In this document: positions 23,806-32,766 of the stretch, piece by piece
How the letters are laid out: each line of letters begins with the position of its first letter
How positions within the stretch are numbered: the first letter of the stretch is position 1
Assembly (NCBI RefSeq): GCF_040049255.1
Contig: NZ_JBDZDR010000003.1
Coordinates: forward strand, 558,001-622,000
DNA: 64,000 nt
Direction of reading: 5' to 3'
DNA from: Pseudaminobacter sp040049255
GTDB taxonomy: Bacteria; Pseudomonadota; Alphaproteobacteria; Rhizobiales; Rhizobiaceae
Notes under the pieces: generated by a model
What the model was told of the DNA's origin: nothing
What the model saw: the letters and a program-made list of their open reading frames with translations, nothing else
Databases searched by the model: none
Made by a program: the position numbers and the translations under genes

Positions 23806-24618
23806 ATGGCGGCATCCCGACTGATTATTCTGGGCGTGGCGGTGGCGGCGGCCGGCGGCGCCGGCTACGTCGCGAAGAACATGGCCGCTGTTCCGCCGCC
23901 GGTGGCGGTCAATGCCGGTCCGCAGGAGCCTGCCGTTCGGCTCTCGGACGTTCTTGTCCTGTCGGGCGATGTTCCTATGGGGGCGCCGGTCGACGGCCAT
24001 CTGTCGTGGCAGGCCTGGCCTGCCGACGGGGTGCACGCCACCTTCATCACCCGCAGCGCGGAACCCGATGCGCTCGAGAAGCTGCAGGGTTCCATCGCTC
24101 GCGTGGCAATGTATGGCGGCGAACCGCTGCGCCGCTCCAAGCTGGTCGGCGACGGGCAAAGCTTCATGTCCTCGATCCTGCCCGGGGGCAAGCGCGCCGT
24201 GGCCACGCGCATCGCTGCAGATACCTCGGCGGGCGGCTTCATCCTGCCCAACGATTTCGTCGACGTGATCATGACGCGCCGCAATGACGCGGAAAACAGC
24301 AACAGCAGCTACATCACCGAAACCGTCCTCAAGAACATCAAGGTTTTGGCCATCGACCAGGCGATCCAGGAGGACGAGGAGGGGCGCCGCGTGAAGGTCG
24401 GCGAGACTGCCACGCTGGAGCTTACGCCGCAGCAGGCCGAGATCATCACCGTTGCGCAGCAGATGGCCGAACGGCTGACCCTTTCGCTGCGGTCCGTAGC
24501 CGATGCGCAGGAATTGGCGGATGGCGAAGCCGATTATCTGGTCGCGGGCAGCGGCCGGCGCGGCACCGTGCGCCTGATCAAGGCGGGCGAAGTGTCGGAA
24601 GTGGGAGCACGTAGATGA
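23806..24618 (+). CDS. cpaB: Flp pilus assembly protein CpaB/RcpC
   Basis: CpaB is a periplasmic, membrane-anchored Flp-pilus protein with an SAF/beta-clip domain, thought to connect the secretin to the pilus machine or to peptidoglycan. The 270-aa protein begins with an uncleaved-looking membrane anchor (LIILGVAVAAAGGAGYV, about 6-22). An SAF-like region follows around 40-110, then the RcpC-type domain with RAVATRIAADTSAGGFILP near 127 and VDVIMTR. It heads a plus-strand operon; its stop overlaps the cpaC start by four bases (ATGA). Confidence 0.93.
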   Translation: MAASRLIILGVAVAAAGGAGYVAKNMAAVPPPVAVNAGPQEPAVRLSDVLVLSGDVPMGAPVDGHLSWQAWPADGVHATFITRSAEPDALEKLQGSIARVAMYGGEPLRRSKLVGDGQSFMSSILPGGKRAVATRIAADTSAGGFILPNDFVDVIMTRRNDAENSNSSYITETVLKNIKVLAIDQAIQEDEEGRRVKVGETATLELTPQQAEIITVAQQMAERLTLSLRSVADAQELADGEADYLVAGSGRRGTVRLIKAGEVSEVGARR

Positions 24619-26207
24619 ATTTGATCCGGAAAGTCCCGCTTCTCGGAAAGGCACGCTCCATTGGCGCCGCAAGAGCAGCCGTCACCCTGGCCGCCAGCGT
24701 TTCGCTGCTGCTTGGCGATATGGGCGCAGGCCATCTGGGCCTGGGCGAAGCCTTCGCGGCAAGGGCGCAGATCGGCAGCCAATCTGGCGGCGAGAGCCAG
24801 CGGGTCAAGCTCGGTCTCAACAAGTCGATCGTGGTCGATCTGCCCGCCGACGCCTATGACATTCTGGTCGCCAACCCGGCTGTCGCCGACGCGGTTACCC
24901 GCACTGCCCGCCGGATCTATCTTTTCGGCAAGTCGGTGGGCCAGACCAATATCTTCGTCTTCGGCCCCAATGGCGAGCAGATCGCCAGCCTTGACCTGGC
25001 CGTGGAGCGCGATGTCGCCGGGCTGGAGGAGTACATCAAGCGCTTCATCCCGACCTCCAGCGTCAGGGTGGAGCTCATCAATGACAACGTCGTCCTGACG
25101 GGCACGGTTGAGACCCCGCTCGACGCCAAGCGCGCGGTCGATCTCGCCACGGTCTTCGTCAGCGGCGGTGAGGCGACCACGGGCCAGTATTCGCAGACGG
25201 CCATCGCCGGCTCGGCCAATGGTGGCGTGGACATCGACAATCCCGACAGCCAGCGCCGCACCAGCAGGATCGTCAACATGCTGCAGATCGTCGGCGAGGA
25301 CCAGGTGACGCTGAAAGTCACGGTCGCGGAAGTCAGCCGCAACGTGATGAAGCAGCTCGGCGTCAATATCATCGCCGGAGGCCACAGCGACGGTATTTCC
25401 TGGGGCGCCATCAGCGACAGCGTCATGGGCCTCGGCAAGCCACTTTCCGGCTCGCAGCTGGCGCTCGGAACCTCGATGCTCGACGCCTACATCAACGCCA
25501 TGGAGCAGTCCGGTGTCATGAAGACGCTGGCCGAACCGACGCTGACGGCGGTGTCCGGCGAAAAGGCGACCTTCAAGGTTGGCGGCGAGTTCAACCTGGT
25601 GACCGGGCGGACGAACGCGATTTCGGACGACAACAAGACCGGCGAGACGACGTACAGCATCGAAAGGCTCGAATACGGCATCGGGCTCGAGTTTCAGCCT
25701 GTCGTGCTCTCGCCGGGCCGCATTAGCCTGAAGGTGCGAACCTCGGTTTCCGAACCGACGACGGAGGGGTCTGCCACGCTTGGGGGGCTGATTCCCCGGA
25801 GAGGCTTCAACACCCCAGGCATGACCGCTCTTTCCATTCGCAAGCGCCTGGCCGACACCACGGTCGAGCTGCCGTCCGGCGGGTCGATGATGATCGCCGG
25901 CCTCGTGCGCGACGATGTCAGGCAGGCGCTGAACGGCGTGCCTGGCCTGTCAAAGGTTCCGGTGTTTGGCACGCTTTTCCGCAGCCGCGATTTCGTTCGC
26001 AACGAAACCGAGCTGGTCATCATCGTCACGCCCTACCTGGCCAAGCCGGTGGCACGCAATGCGCTGGCCCGGCCGGACGACAATTTCAATCCCGCCAGCG
26101 ACGGCGCGGGCATGTTCCTGGGCAAGGTCAATCGCGTCTACGGAACCATGCAGACGAGCAGACCGAACGGCCGCTATCACGGCGTCGTCGGCTACATCTA
26201 CAAATGA
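24615..26207 (+). CDS. cpaC: Flp pilus secretin CpaC/RcpA
   Basis: CpaC forms the outer-membrane ring through which the Flp pilus leaves the cell. The 530-aa protein has an N-terminal signal region, a secretin N-domain (VDLPADAYDILVANPAVAD, about 75-93) and a BON-like segment (SSVRVELINDNVVLTG). The C-terminal secretin channel includes VTLKVTVAEVSRNVMKQLG, AEPTLTAVSG and VPGLSKVPVFGTLFRS, the canonical end motif. It is translationally coupled to cpaB and followed at once by cpaD, the usual order. Confidence 0.95.
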   Translation: MNLIRKVPLLGKARSIGAARAAVTLAASVSLLLGDMGAGHLGLGEAFAARAQIGSQSGGESQRVKLGLNKSIVVDLPADAYDILVANPAVADAVTRTARRIYLFGKSVGQTNIFVFGPNGEQIASLDLAVERDVAGLEEYIKRFIPTSSVRVELINDNVVLTGTVETPLDAKRAVDLATVFVSGGEATTGQYSQTAIAGSANGGVDIDNPDSQRRTSRIVNMLQIVGEDQVTLKVTVAEVSRNVMKQLGVNIIAGGHSDGISWGAISDSVMGLGKPLSGSQLALGTSMLDAYINAMEQSGVMKTLAEPTLTAVSGEKATFKVGGEFNLVTGRTNAISDDNKTGETTYSIERLEYGIGLEFQPVVLSPGRISLKVRTSVSEPTTEGSATLGGLIPRRGFNTPGMTALSIRKRLADTTVELPSGGSMMIAGLVRDDVRQALNGVPGLSKVPVFGTLFRSRDFVRNETELVIIVTPYLAKPVARNALARPDDNFNPASDGAGMFLGKVNRVYGTMQTSRPNGRYHGVVGYIYK

Positions 26208-26221
26208 TCGGGGGACCTGAA

Positions 26222-26911
26222 ATGTTTCAGGCAATGTTTGGCAATAGGGGTGCGCCGGTGCTGGCGGTCCTGGCGGCTGCACTGCTCGCCGGCTGCGCTG
26301 CGCCGCGTGACAGCATCACGGTCGGCGCCATCCCCGACGACTACCGCACCAATCATCCCATCGTGATCGCCGAGCAGCCGCAGGTTCTCGACCTTCCGGT
26401 TGCGGCGAGCGAACGCGGCATGACCGAATTGCAGCGCGTGGCGCTGCAGGGCTTCTTCGCCGACTATGACCGCAGCGCGGCGCCTGTGGTGACCATACTG
26501 GTGCCCCGCGGCGCATCCAACTCGCTCGCCGCCGGCGAGGCGGGCCGCGAGTTCGCGCGCTTCGCCCAGGCGAATGGCGTTCCCCCCGGGCGTATCCTCG
26601 TCTCGTCCTACCAGTCGACGGTGGCCGGTGCGGCTGCGCCCATTCGCGTCTCCTATCTGGCGATGAAGGCACAGACGAACAGATGCGGCCGCTGGCCGGA
26701 GGACCTGGCCGACACGACCGACAACCGGCACTACGCCAATTTCGGCTGCGCCTACCAGAACAACCTCGCCGCCCAGATCGCCAATCCGGCCGATCTGCTC
26801 GGTCCGCGCCAGCAGACCGAAATCGACGCCGAACGGCGCGGGGTGGTGCTCGAAGGCTATCGCAGGGCGCCTTTCTACAATCCGGTTCCGCGCCGAGAAG
26901 TCGAATATTGA
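26222..26911 (+). CDS. cpaD: Flp pilus lipoprotein CpaD
   Basis: CpaD is an outer-membrane lipoprotein needed for Flp pilus biogenesis, probably acting as the secretin pilot. The protein begins MFQAMFGNRGAPVLAVLAAA and has a lipobox ending LLAGC, then the CpaD family body with ILVPRGASNSLAAGEAGREF and CGRWPEDLADT, FGCAYQNNLAAQIANPADLL. GGGGGA six bases upstream supports this start. An ATG six codons earlier overlaps the cpaC stop and is the alternative. 229 aa is normal for the family. Confidence 0.92.
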   Translation: MFQAMFGNRGAPVLAVLAAALLAGCAAPRDSITVGAIPDDYRTNHPIVIAEQPQVLDLPVAASERGMTELQRVALQGFFADYDRSAAPVVTILVPRGASNSLAAGEAGREFARFAQANGVPPGRILVSSYQSTVAGAAAPIRVSYLAMKAQTNRCGRWPEDLADTTDNRHYANFGCAYQNNLAAQIANPADLLGPRQQTEIDAERRGVVLEGYRRAPFYNPVPRREVEY

Positions 26912-26937
26912 TCAATCTCCGTATGGAGCATGCGAGT

Positions 26938-28218
26938 ATGGACAACCTGGCTTACGACAGCGAGCCTGAAGGCGGCGAAACCGCACAGCCGGACCCGGCG
27001 GCCATGAGCGCATTGCGGCCGGTGCCGCGGATTTCGATCCAGGCATTCTGCGAGACCGAAGGCGTTGCCGGCCCCATCCAGCGGGCCGGCGAGGACCGCC
27101 GGATGACGAGGGCGCATCTGAAGGTGCACATGGGCGGCATCGCGACCGCAGTCGAATTCTACCAGACGGCGCCGACCCCCAACCTGATCATCCTGGAATC
27201 GCGCAACGAGCCCAAGGCGCTCCTGGAAGCGCTGCGTGAACTTTCCGAAGTGTGCGATCCAAGCACGAAGGTGGTCATCATCGGCCACTACAACGATGTC
27301 GGGCTCTACCGCGAGCTGATCCGCTCCGGCATCTCCGAATATGTCGTGGCGCCGATCTCCATGGTCGACGTCATCAGCGTGATCTCGTCCATCTTCGTCG
27401 ACCCGGAGGGCGACCCGATCGGCCGGTCCATCGCCTTTGTCGGGGCGAAGGGCGGCGTGGGGTCTTCCACCATCGCCCACAACGTGGCCTGGAGCATGTC
27501 CGCGCTGTTCAGTTCGGAGGTGATGGTCGCGGATCTCGACCTCGCCTTCGGAACTGCGAATATCAATTTCGACCAGGATCCGGCGCAGGGCATCGCCGAG
27601 GCCGTCTTCTCGCCCGAGCGAATCGACGACGTCTATCTCGACCGCCTGCTGGCGCAGTGCGCTGAGCGCCTGTCGCTGCTGGCAGCGCCGTCGACGCTGG
27701 ACCGCGTCTACGACTTCGACGCCGAAGCCTTCACCCAGATCATCGATACGGCGCAGCGCAACGCTCCGCTGGTCGTGCTCGACGTGCCTCACATCTGGAG
27801 CGGATGGTCGAGGAACACGCTGATGATGGCGGACGAAGTCGTCATCACCGCCACGCCGGAACTGGCCAATCTGCGCAACACCAAAAACCTGATCGACATG
27901 CTGGCGAAGCTGCGCCCCAACGATGCTGCGCCCAAGCTGGTGCTCAACCAGGTCGGGGTGCCGAAGCGGCCCGAAATCTCGGTTGCGGACTTTGCCGAAC
28001 CGCTCGGGATCACGCCTATGGCCGTCATTCCCTTCGAGCCGCAGCTCTTCGGCAATGCATCCAACAATGGCCGCATGCTGGGCGAGATGGACGCCAAGAA
28101 CGCCATCGTGCAGACCATCAACGAAATTTCCCATGTGCTCACCGGCCGCAGCGAGGTCAAGGCCAGGAAGAAGGCGGCCTTCGGCGACCTTCTCGGCAGG
28201 CTGAAGCTGAAGAAATGA
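26938..28218 (+). CDS. cpaE: Flp pilus assembly ATPase CpaE/TadZ
   Basis: CpaE/TadZ is a MinD/ParA-like protein that positions the Flp pilus machine at the pole. The 426-aa protein has a receiver-like N-terminal domain (about 58-155) and a MinD-type ATPase domain. Its deviant Walker A is GAKGGVGSST (169-178), followed by VMVADLDLAFGTANINFDQD and LVVLDVPHIWSGW. The phosphorylatable Asp of true receivers is not obvious. GGAG nine bases before the ATG supports the MDNLAYDSEPE start. The next gene, cpaF, starts 29 bases later. Confidence 0.94.
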   Translation: MDNLAYDSEPEGGETAQPDPAAMSALRPVPRISIQAFCETEGVAGPIQRAGEDRRMTRAHLKVHMGGIATAVEFYQTAPTPNLIILESRNEPKALLEALRELSEVCDPSTKVVIIGHYNDVGLYRELIRSGISEYVVAPISMVDVISVISSIFVDPEGDPIGRSIAFVGAKGGVGSSTIAHNVAWSMSALFSSEVMVADLDLAFGTANINFDQDPAQGIAEAVFSPERIDDVYLDRLLAQCAERLSLLAAPSTLDRVYDFDAEAFTQIIDTAQRNAPLVVLDVPHIWSGWSRNTLMMADEVVITATPELANLRNTKNLIDMLAKLRPNDAAPKLVLNQVGVPKRPEISVADFAEPLGITPMAVIPFEPQLFGNASNNGRMLGEMDAKNAIVQTINEISHVLTGRSEVKARKKAAFGDLLGRLKLKK

Positions 28219-28247
28219 GCACCGGGGCGAAGCGCGGGTAGACGAGA

Positions 28248-29711
28248 ATGTTTGGCAAAAGAGGCAGCGACCAGGGCAGTCGACCCCGACCGGAGTTCCG
28301 TGCGCCGGCTGCTGCTGCGCCGTCGCCGCAGCCTGTCGTGGAAGCCCGGATCGCTGCGCCGGCGCCGCGCCGACCCGTCGACGCGCCGGCACTGGCGCCG
28401 GAGCCGCCACGCGCGCCGCGCGAGCGCAGCGAAACCTATTACGATACCAAGTCGCAGGTCTTTTCGGCGCTGATCGACACCATCGATCTGTCGCAGCTCG
28501 CCAAGCTCGATCCCGAGAGCGCGCGCGAGGAAATCCGCGACATCGTCAACGACATCATCGCGATCAAGAACTTCGTGATGTCCATCTCCGAGCAGGAGGA
28601 ACTGCTCGAGGACATCTGCAACGACGTTCTGGGCTACGGCCCGCTGGAGCCGCTGCTGGCGCGCGACGACATCGCCGACATCATGGTCAACGGCGCCAAG
28701 CAGGTCTTCATCGAGGTGAACGGCAAGGTCGAGCAGACCGGCATCCGCTTCCGCGACAACCAGCAGCTTCTCAACATCTGCCAGCGCATCGTCAGCCAGG
28801 TCGGCCGCCGCGTCGACGAATCGAGCCCGATCTGCGACGCGCGCTTGCCGGACGGCAGCCGCGTCAACGTCATCGCTCCGCCTCTGGCCATCGACGGCAC
28901 CGCGCTTACCATCCGCAAGTTCAAGAAGGACAAGCTCACCCTCGACCAGCTGGTGCGTTTCGGCGCGATTTCGCCGGAGGGCGCGGAGGTGCTCAAGATC
29001 ATCGGGCGCGTGCGCTGCAACGTCATCATCTCGGGCGGCACCGGCTCGGGCAAGACGACACTGCTCAACTGCCTGACCAACTATGTCGACCGCGACGAGC
29101 GCGTCATCACCTGCGAGGACTCGGCCGAACTGCAATTGCAGCAGCCGCATGTGGTGCGCCTGGAAACGCGGCCGCCCAACCTGGAAGGCGAGGGCGAGGT
29201 GACCATGCGCGACCTGGTCAAGAACTGCCTGCGCATGCGCCCGGAGCGCATCATCGTGGGCGAGGTGCGCGGACCGGAAGTGTTCGATCTCTTGCAGGCC
29301 ATGAACACCGGCCATGACGGCTCGATGGGCACGATCCACTCCAACAGCCCGCGCGAATGTCTGAACCGAATGGAATCGATGATTGCCATGGGCGGCTATT
29401 CGCTGCCCCAGCGCACCGTGCGCGAGATCATCGTCGGCTCTGTCGACGTCATCATCCAGGCGGCGCGCCTGCGCGACGGCTCGCGCCGCATCACCCACGT
29501 CACGGAAGTGATCGGCATGGAAGGCGACGTCATCATCACGCAGGACCTCATCCTCTACAACATCAAGGGCGAAGACGCTTCCGGCCGGCTGATCGGCGAG
29601 CACGTTTCAACCGGAATAGGGCGGCCGCATTTCTGGGACCGTGCGCGCTACTACGGCGAAGAACAGCGCCTCGCCAATGCGCTTGAAGCAATGGAAAAGC
29701 GGGCGGACTGA
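28248..29711 (+). CDS. cpaF: Flp pilus secretion ATPase CpaF/TadA
   Basis: CpaF is the bifunctional hexameric ATPase that drives Flp pilus extension and retraction. The 487-aa protein has a Pro/Ala-rich N-terminal arm (about 10-60), the N2 domain with LGYGPLEPLLARDDIADIMV near 127, Walker A ISGGTGSGKTTLLN near 260, an Asp box, Walker B in PERIIVGEVRGPE and the His box in NTGHDGSMGTIHSN. The set is complete. It precedes tadB by 13 bases. Confidence 0.96.
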   Translation: MFGKRGSDQGSRPRPEFRAPAAAAPSPQPVVEARIAAPAPRRPVDAPALAPEPPRAPRERSETYYDTKSQVFSALIDTIDLSQLAKLDPESAREEIRDIVNDIIAIKNFVMSISEQEELLEDICNDVLGYGPLEPLLARDDIADIMVNGAKQVFIEVNGKVEQTGIRFRDNQQLLNICQRIVSQVGRRVDESSPICDARLPDGSRVNVIAPPLAIDGTALTIRKFKKDKLTLDQLVRFGAISPEGAEVLKIIGRVRCNVIISGGTGSGKTTLLNCLTNYVDRDERVITCEDSAELQLQQPHVVRLETRPPNLEGEGEVTMRDLVKNCLRMRPERIIVGEVRGPEVFDLLQAMNTGHDGSMGTIHSNSPRECLNRMESMIAMGGYSLPQRTVREIIVGSVDVIIQAARLRDGSRRITHVTEVIGMEGDVIITQDLILYNIKGEDASGRLIGEHVSTGIGRPHFWDRARYYGEEQRLANALEAMEKRAD

Positions 29712-29724
29712 GAGACTGGGTGAA

Positions 29725-30738
29725 ATGTTCGGTTTGGACCTGACGGTATTGGTGTTTATCCTGCTGGCCGGCTGCAGCGCCGGCGCGGTGGCCTACGCCT
29801 TCCTGTTCAAGTCCCTGGAGAACGAAAAGAAGGCCGACCGGCGGCTGCAGACGGTCAAATATGCCGAGACCGACCGCTCCGTGGTCAAGGCGGCGCGCGA
29901 CAAGGCGAACGAGGCCAGCAGGCGCCGCAAGTCCATCCAGGATTCCCTGAAGGAGCTGGACGAGAAACAGAAGGCGAGCGACCGTAACACCAGGAAGCCG
30001 CCGCTGCGCGCGCAGCTTCGGCAGGCCGGCCTGCAAGTGACGGTCGAACGGTTCTATGCCTACTCGGCAATCTGCGGCGTGGCGCTGTCCGTTTTCGCCT
30101 TTATACTGGGCGCGCCGTTGTTGCTGCTTCCGGGCGTGCTCATAGCAGGCATCTTCGGCGTCCCGCGCTGGTTCGTGGCCTTCAAGCGCGCGCGGCGGGT
30201 CAAGGCTTTCCTCAACGAGTTTCCCAACGCGCTCGATGTCATCGTTCGCGCCGTGAAGTCGGGCCTGCCGCTCAACGACGCCGTCCGCCTCATCGCGGTC
30301 GAGGCCCCCGAGCCGGTCAAGACCGAGTTCCGCCGCATCGTTGAGGCCCAGCAGGTCGGCCTCTCCATTCCGGACGCTGCCATGCGCATGACGGAGACGA
30401 TGCCGTGCTCGGAGGCCGGCTTCTTCGGCATCGTCATCCAGATTCAGAGCCAGGCCGGCGGCAACCTTTCCGAGGCGCTGGGCAACCTGTCGCGCGTGCT
30501 ACGCGACCGCAAGAAAATGAAGGCCAAGGTGCAGGCCCTTTCCATGGAAGCCAAGGCATCGGCCATGATCATCGGCGCATTGCCGTTCATCGTCGCCTTC
30601 CTCGTCTATCTTTCCAGCCCGGCCTACATCATGCCGCTGTTTACCACCAGCACCGGGCACCTCATTCTGGGAATTTCCGGCGTGTGGATGTCGATCGGCA
30701 TTTTCGTGATGCGCAAGATGATGAATTTCGAGGTCTAG
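29725..30738 (+). CDS. tadB: Flp pilus platform protein TadB
   Basis: TadB is one of two inner-membrane platform proteins on which CpaF acts. The 337-aa protein has an N-terminal membrane helix (LTVLVFILLAGCSAGAVAYAF, split by a Cys), a charged cytoplasmic linker, and a GspF-type domain with FLNEFPNALDVIVRAVKSGL near 170 and QSQAGGNLSEALGNLSRVLR near 250. It ends with two membrane helices. The start MFGLDLTVLVF is 13 bases after cpaF; an earlier in-frame Met would overlap cpaF by 71 bases and was rejected. Confidence 0.94.
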   Translation: MFGLDLTVLVFILLAGCSAGAVAYAFLFKSLENEKKADRRLQTVKYAETDRSVVKAARDKANEASRRRKSIQDSLKELDEKQKASDRNTRKPPLRAQLRQAGLQVTVERFYAYSAICGVALSVFAFILGAPLLLLPGVLIAGIFGVPRWFVAFKRARRVKAFLNEFPNALDVIVRAVKSGLPLNDAVRLIAVEAPEPVKTEFRRIVEAQQVGLSIPDAAMRMTETMPCSEAGFFGIVIQIQSQAGGNLSEALGNLSRVLRDRKKMKAKVQALSMEAKASAMIIGALPFIVAFLVYLSSPAYIMPLFTTSTGHLILGISGVWMSIGIFVMRKMMNFEV

Positions 30739-30741
30739 GCC

Positions 30742-31728
30742 ATGACCGATCATGTAGCCAAAGCCGTCACCGACCCGTCCTTCCTGATTGCGCTGCTGGT
30801 CGGCATCGCCGTCTTCGCCACCGTTTTCACGGTGTTGCCGGCGCTGGGGGGCAATTCGCTGAAGTCGCGCATGAAGGCGGTGGCGCTGGAGCGCGACGAA
30901 CTGCGCGCCAGGCAGCGCGCTCGCCTTGCCGCGGAGGCCGACCGCCGCCGCGGCCTGCGCGAGGAACATTCCGTGGGCATGCGCAAGATCGTCGAGCGCC
31001 TCGACCTGAAACGCGCCCTGGTGGACGAAGGGACGCTGAACCAACTGAAGATCGCCGGCTTTCGCGGCCAGAACCCGCTGACGAGGTTCCTGTTCTTCCG
31101 CCTCGTGCTGCCGTTCGTGGGCTTTGCGGTGGCGGGGTTCTATGTTCTCTTTCTCGGCGGGCTGGCCGAGCAGCCGGGCTTCGTGAAGCTGTTCGTCTGC
31201 ATCCTTGCGGGCTATGCCGGTTTCTACGCGCCGGTGCTCTATGTCAGCAACCGCGCAACCAAGCGCAAGCAGTCAATACAATTGGCCTGGCCCGATGCGC
31301 TCGACCTGATGCTGATCTGCGTCGAGTCGGGCATGTCGATCGAGGCGGCGGTGCGCAGGGTGGCCGACGAGATCGGCTCGCAATCGGTCGAGCTTGCCGA
31401 GGAACTCATCCTGACCAATGCCGAGCTGTCATACCTGCAGGAGCGCCGGCAGGCCTATGAGAACCTGTCGAACCGCACCGGCCTGGAAGCGGTCAAGTCC
31501 GTGGCGCAGGCGCTGATCCAGGCCGAACGCTACGGCACGCCGGTGGCCAGCGCGCTGCGGGTGCTGGCCAATGAAAGCCGCGAGATGCGCATGAACGCTG
31601 CCGAGAAAAAGGCGGCGGCGCTGCCGCCCAAGCTCACCGTGCCGATGATCCTGTTCTTCTTGCCCGTCCTGTTCGCGGTGATCCTCGGGCCGGCCGGCAT
31701 CCAGGTCAGCGAGCGCGGGATTTTCTGA
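30742..31728 (+). CDS. tadC: Flp pilus platform protein TadC
   Basis: TadC is the second GspF-type platform protein and partners TadB. The 328-aa protein has membrane helices near residues 10-30, 110-135, 140-160 and 300-320. Its cytoplasmic GspF domain includes WPDALDLMLICVESGMSIE (about 183-201), LAEELILTNAELSYLQER and GLEAVKSVAQALIQAERYG. It starts three bases after tadB and is the last gene of the plus-strand pilus operon. tadD follows on the opposite strand. Confidence 0.94.
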   Translation: MTDHVAKAVTDPSFLIALLVGIAVFATVFTVLPALGGNSLKSRMKAVALERDELRARQRARLAAEADRRRGLREEHSVGMRKIVERLDLKRALVDEGTLNQLKIAGFRGQNPLTRFLFFRLVLPFVGFAVAGFYVLFLGGLAEQPGFVKLFVCILAGYAGFYAPVLYVSNRATKRKQSIQLAWPDALDLMLICVESGMSIEAAVRRVADEIGSQSVELAEELILTNAELSYLQERRQAYENLSNRTGLEAVKSVAQALIQAERYGTPVASALRVLANESREMRMNAAEKKAAALPPKLTVPMILFFLPVLFAVILGPAGIQVSERGIF

Positions 31729-31738
31729 GAACGGCGCT

Positions 31739-31772
31739 TAAGAAAAGACCGCACGGATGGCTCCGCGCGGCT
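31739..31772 (-). terminator. intrinsic terminator of tadD, between convergent tadC and tadD
   Basis: CCGCACGGA pairs with TCCGCGCGG (one mismatch) around a 4-base loop. On the minus strand it is followed by TCTTTTCTT. Confidence 0.7.
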
Positions 31773-31807
31773 TGCATCGTCGAAATGCGGTGTGGGCGCG
31801 TCCGGCG

Positions 31808-32635
31808 TCAGTTCACGCTGGTGGCGGGCGCCTTCTTGTCCTGGCCCTTGAGCTGGCTCCAGGCGTTCTGCTGGGCAAGCATGCCGCGCAGATAGGCGAC
31901 ATTGGCCTGCGCCTGTTCGGGCGAAAGCTCGCGAGTGGCGATCTGCTCGGCCTCGTCGAACCGGCCTTGCAGGCCCACCACCAACGCCAGGTTTTGCCGC
32001 ACGCGGCTGTCGGCACCCGGTGCACCTGCCGCCGAGCGCATATAGGTCTCGGCGCTCCTCAGGTCGCCTTCCAGCAGGTAGGACATGCCCAGATTGGACA
32101 GGACCGAGGGCTCGTTCGGCTTTATGTCCAGCGCCTTGCGATAGAGCTGCCGCGCCTCCTGCGTCTGGCCGAGCTGGTCGAGGATCGCGCCTTCGGCGGA
32201 AGCGAGCTTCCAGTCGGGATACTCCGGGGTCTGCGCGCGCCGCACGGCGTCCAGCGCCGGCTCGAACTGGCCCGCGGCCGCAAGCGATTTGCCATAGGCG
32301 GCCAACACCTCGCGGTCCTTTGGCAGGGCAATGGCCAGCTTGCGCATGACCGCCAGCGCCTGGTCGGTCTGGCCGTTCATCTGCAGCACGCTGGCGTAGC
32401 GCAGCGCCGTCGGCTTGTCGTTGGGGTTTCGCGCATAGACCTTGCCGAGTGAAGCCGCCGCGCTGTTGAGCTCGCCGGCCGACATGGCATCCACCGGCTT
32501 GCTGGACGCGGCCGAGATCGAGCCGGTCGTGGTCTTGTCGGTAGCGCAGCCAGAGACGCCCGCCGCGAGCGCCAGCATCAAGGCTGCCATCACAGTTCGT
32601 TTCCCGGTTGCGTTCCCCATGCGTTTGGTCAACAT
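31808..32635 (-). CDS. tadD: Flp pilus TPR lipoprotein TadD
   Basis: TadD is a tetratricopeptide lipoprotein of the Flp/Tad system, probably a secretin pilot. The 275-aa protein begins with a signal ending in the lipobox VSGC (about residue 30) and then has tandem TPR motifs between about 55 and 250, for example NEPSVLSNLGMSYLLEGDLR and VRQNLALVVGLQGRFDEAEQ. The start MLTKRMGNATGKRT has GGAG about 10 bases upstream; the Met five codons later is possible. It is transcribed toward tadC and away from the aminopeptidase gene. Confidence 0.88.
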   Translation of the reverse strand: MLTKRMGNATGKRTVMAALMLALAAGVSGCATDKTTTGSISAASSKPVDAMSAGELNSAAASLGKVYARNPNDKPTALRYASVLQMNGQTDQALAVMRKLAIALPKDREVLAAYGKSLAAAGQFEPALDAVRRAQTPEYPDWKLASAEGAILDQLGQTQEARQLYRKALDIKPNEPSVLSNLGMSYLLEGDLRSAETYMRSAAGAPGADSRVRQNLALVVGLQGRFDEAEQIATRELSPEQAQANVAYLRGMLAQQNAWSQLKGQDKKAPATSVN

Positions 32636-32766
32636 CGACGCCAGCTCTCCAGATGCCACAGCCCTTGCCGGCTGCTTTTGTCTTGGAGAAATATTCTGTT
32701 AACCCTAACGGAAGGTTAAGGCGCCCGCTGGCGCCGCAGCATTCCAAACCACCCGAGGAAACCAGC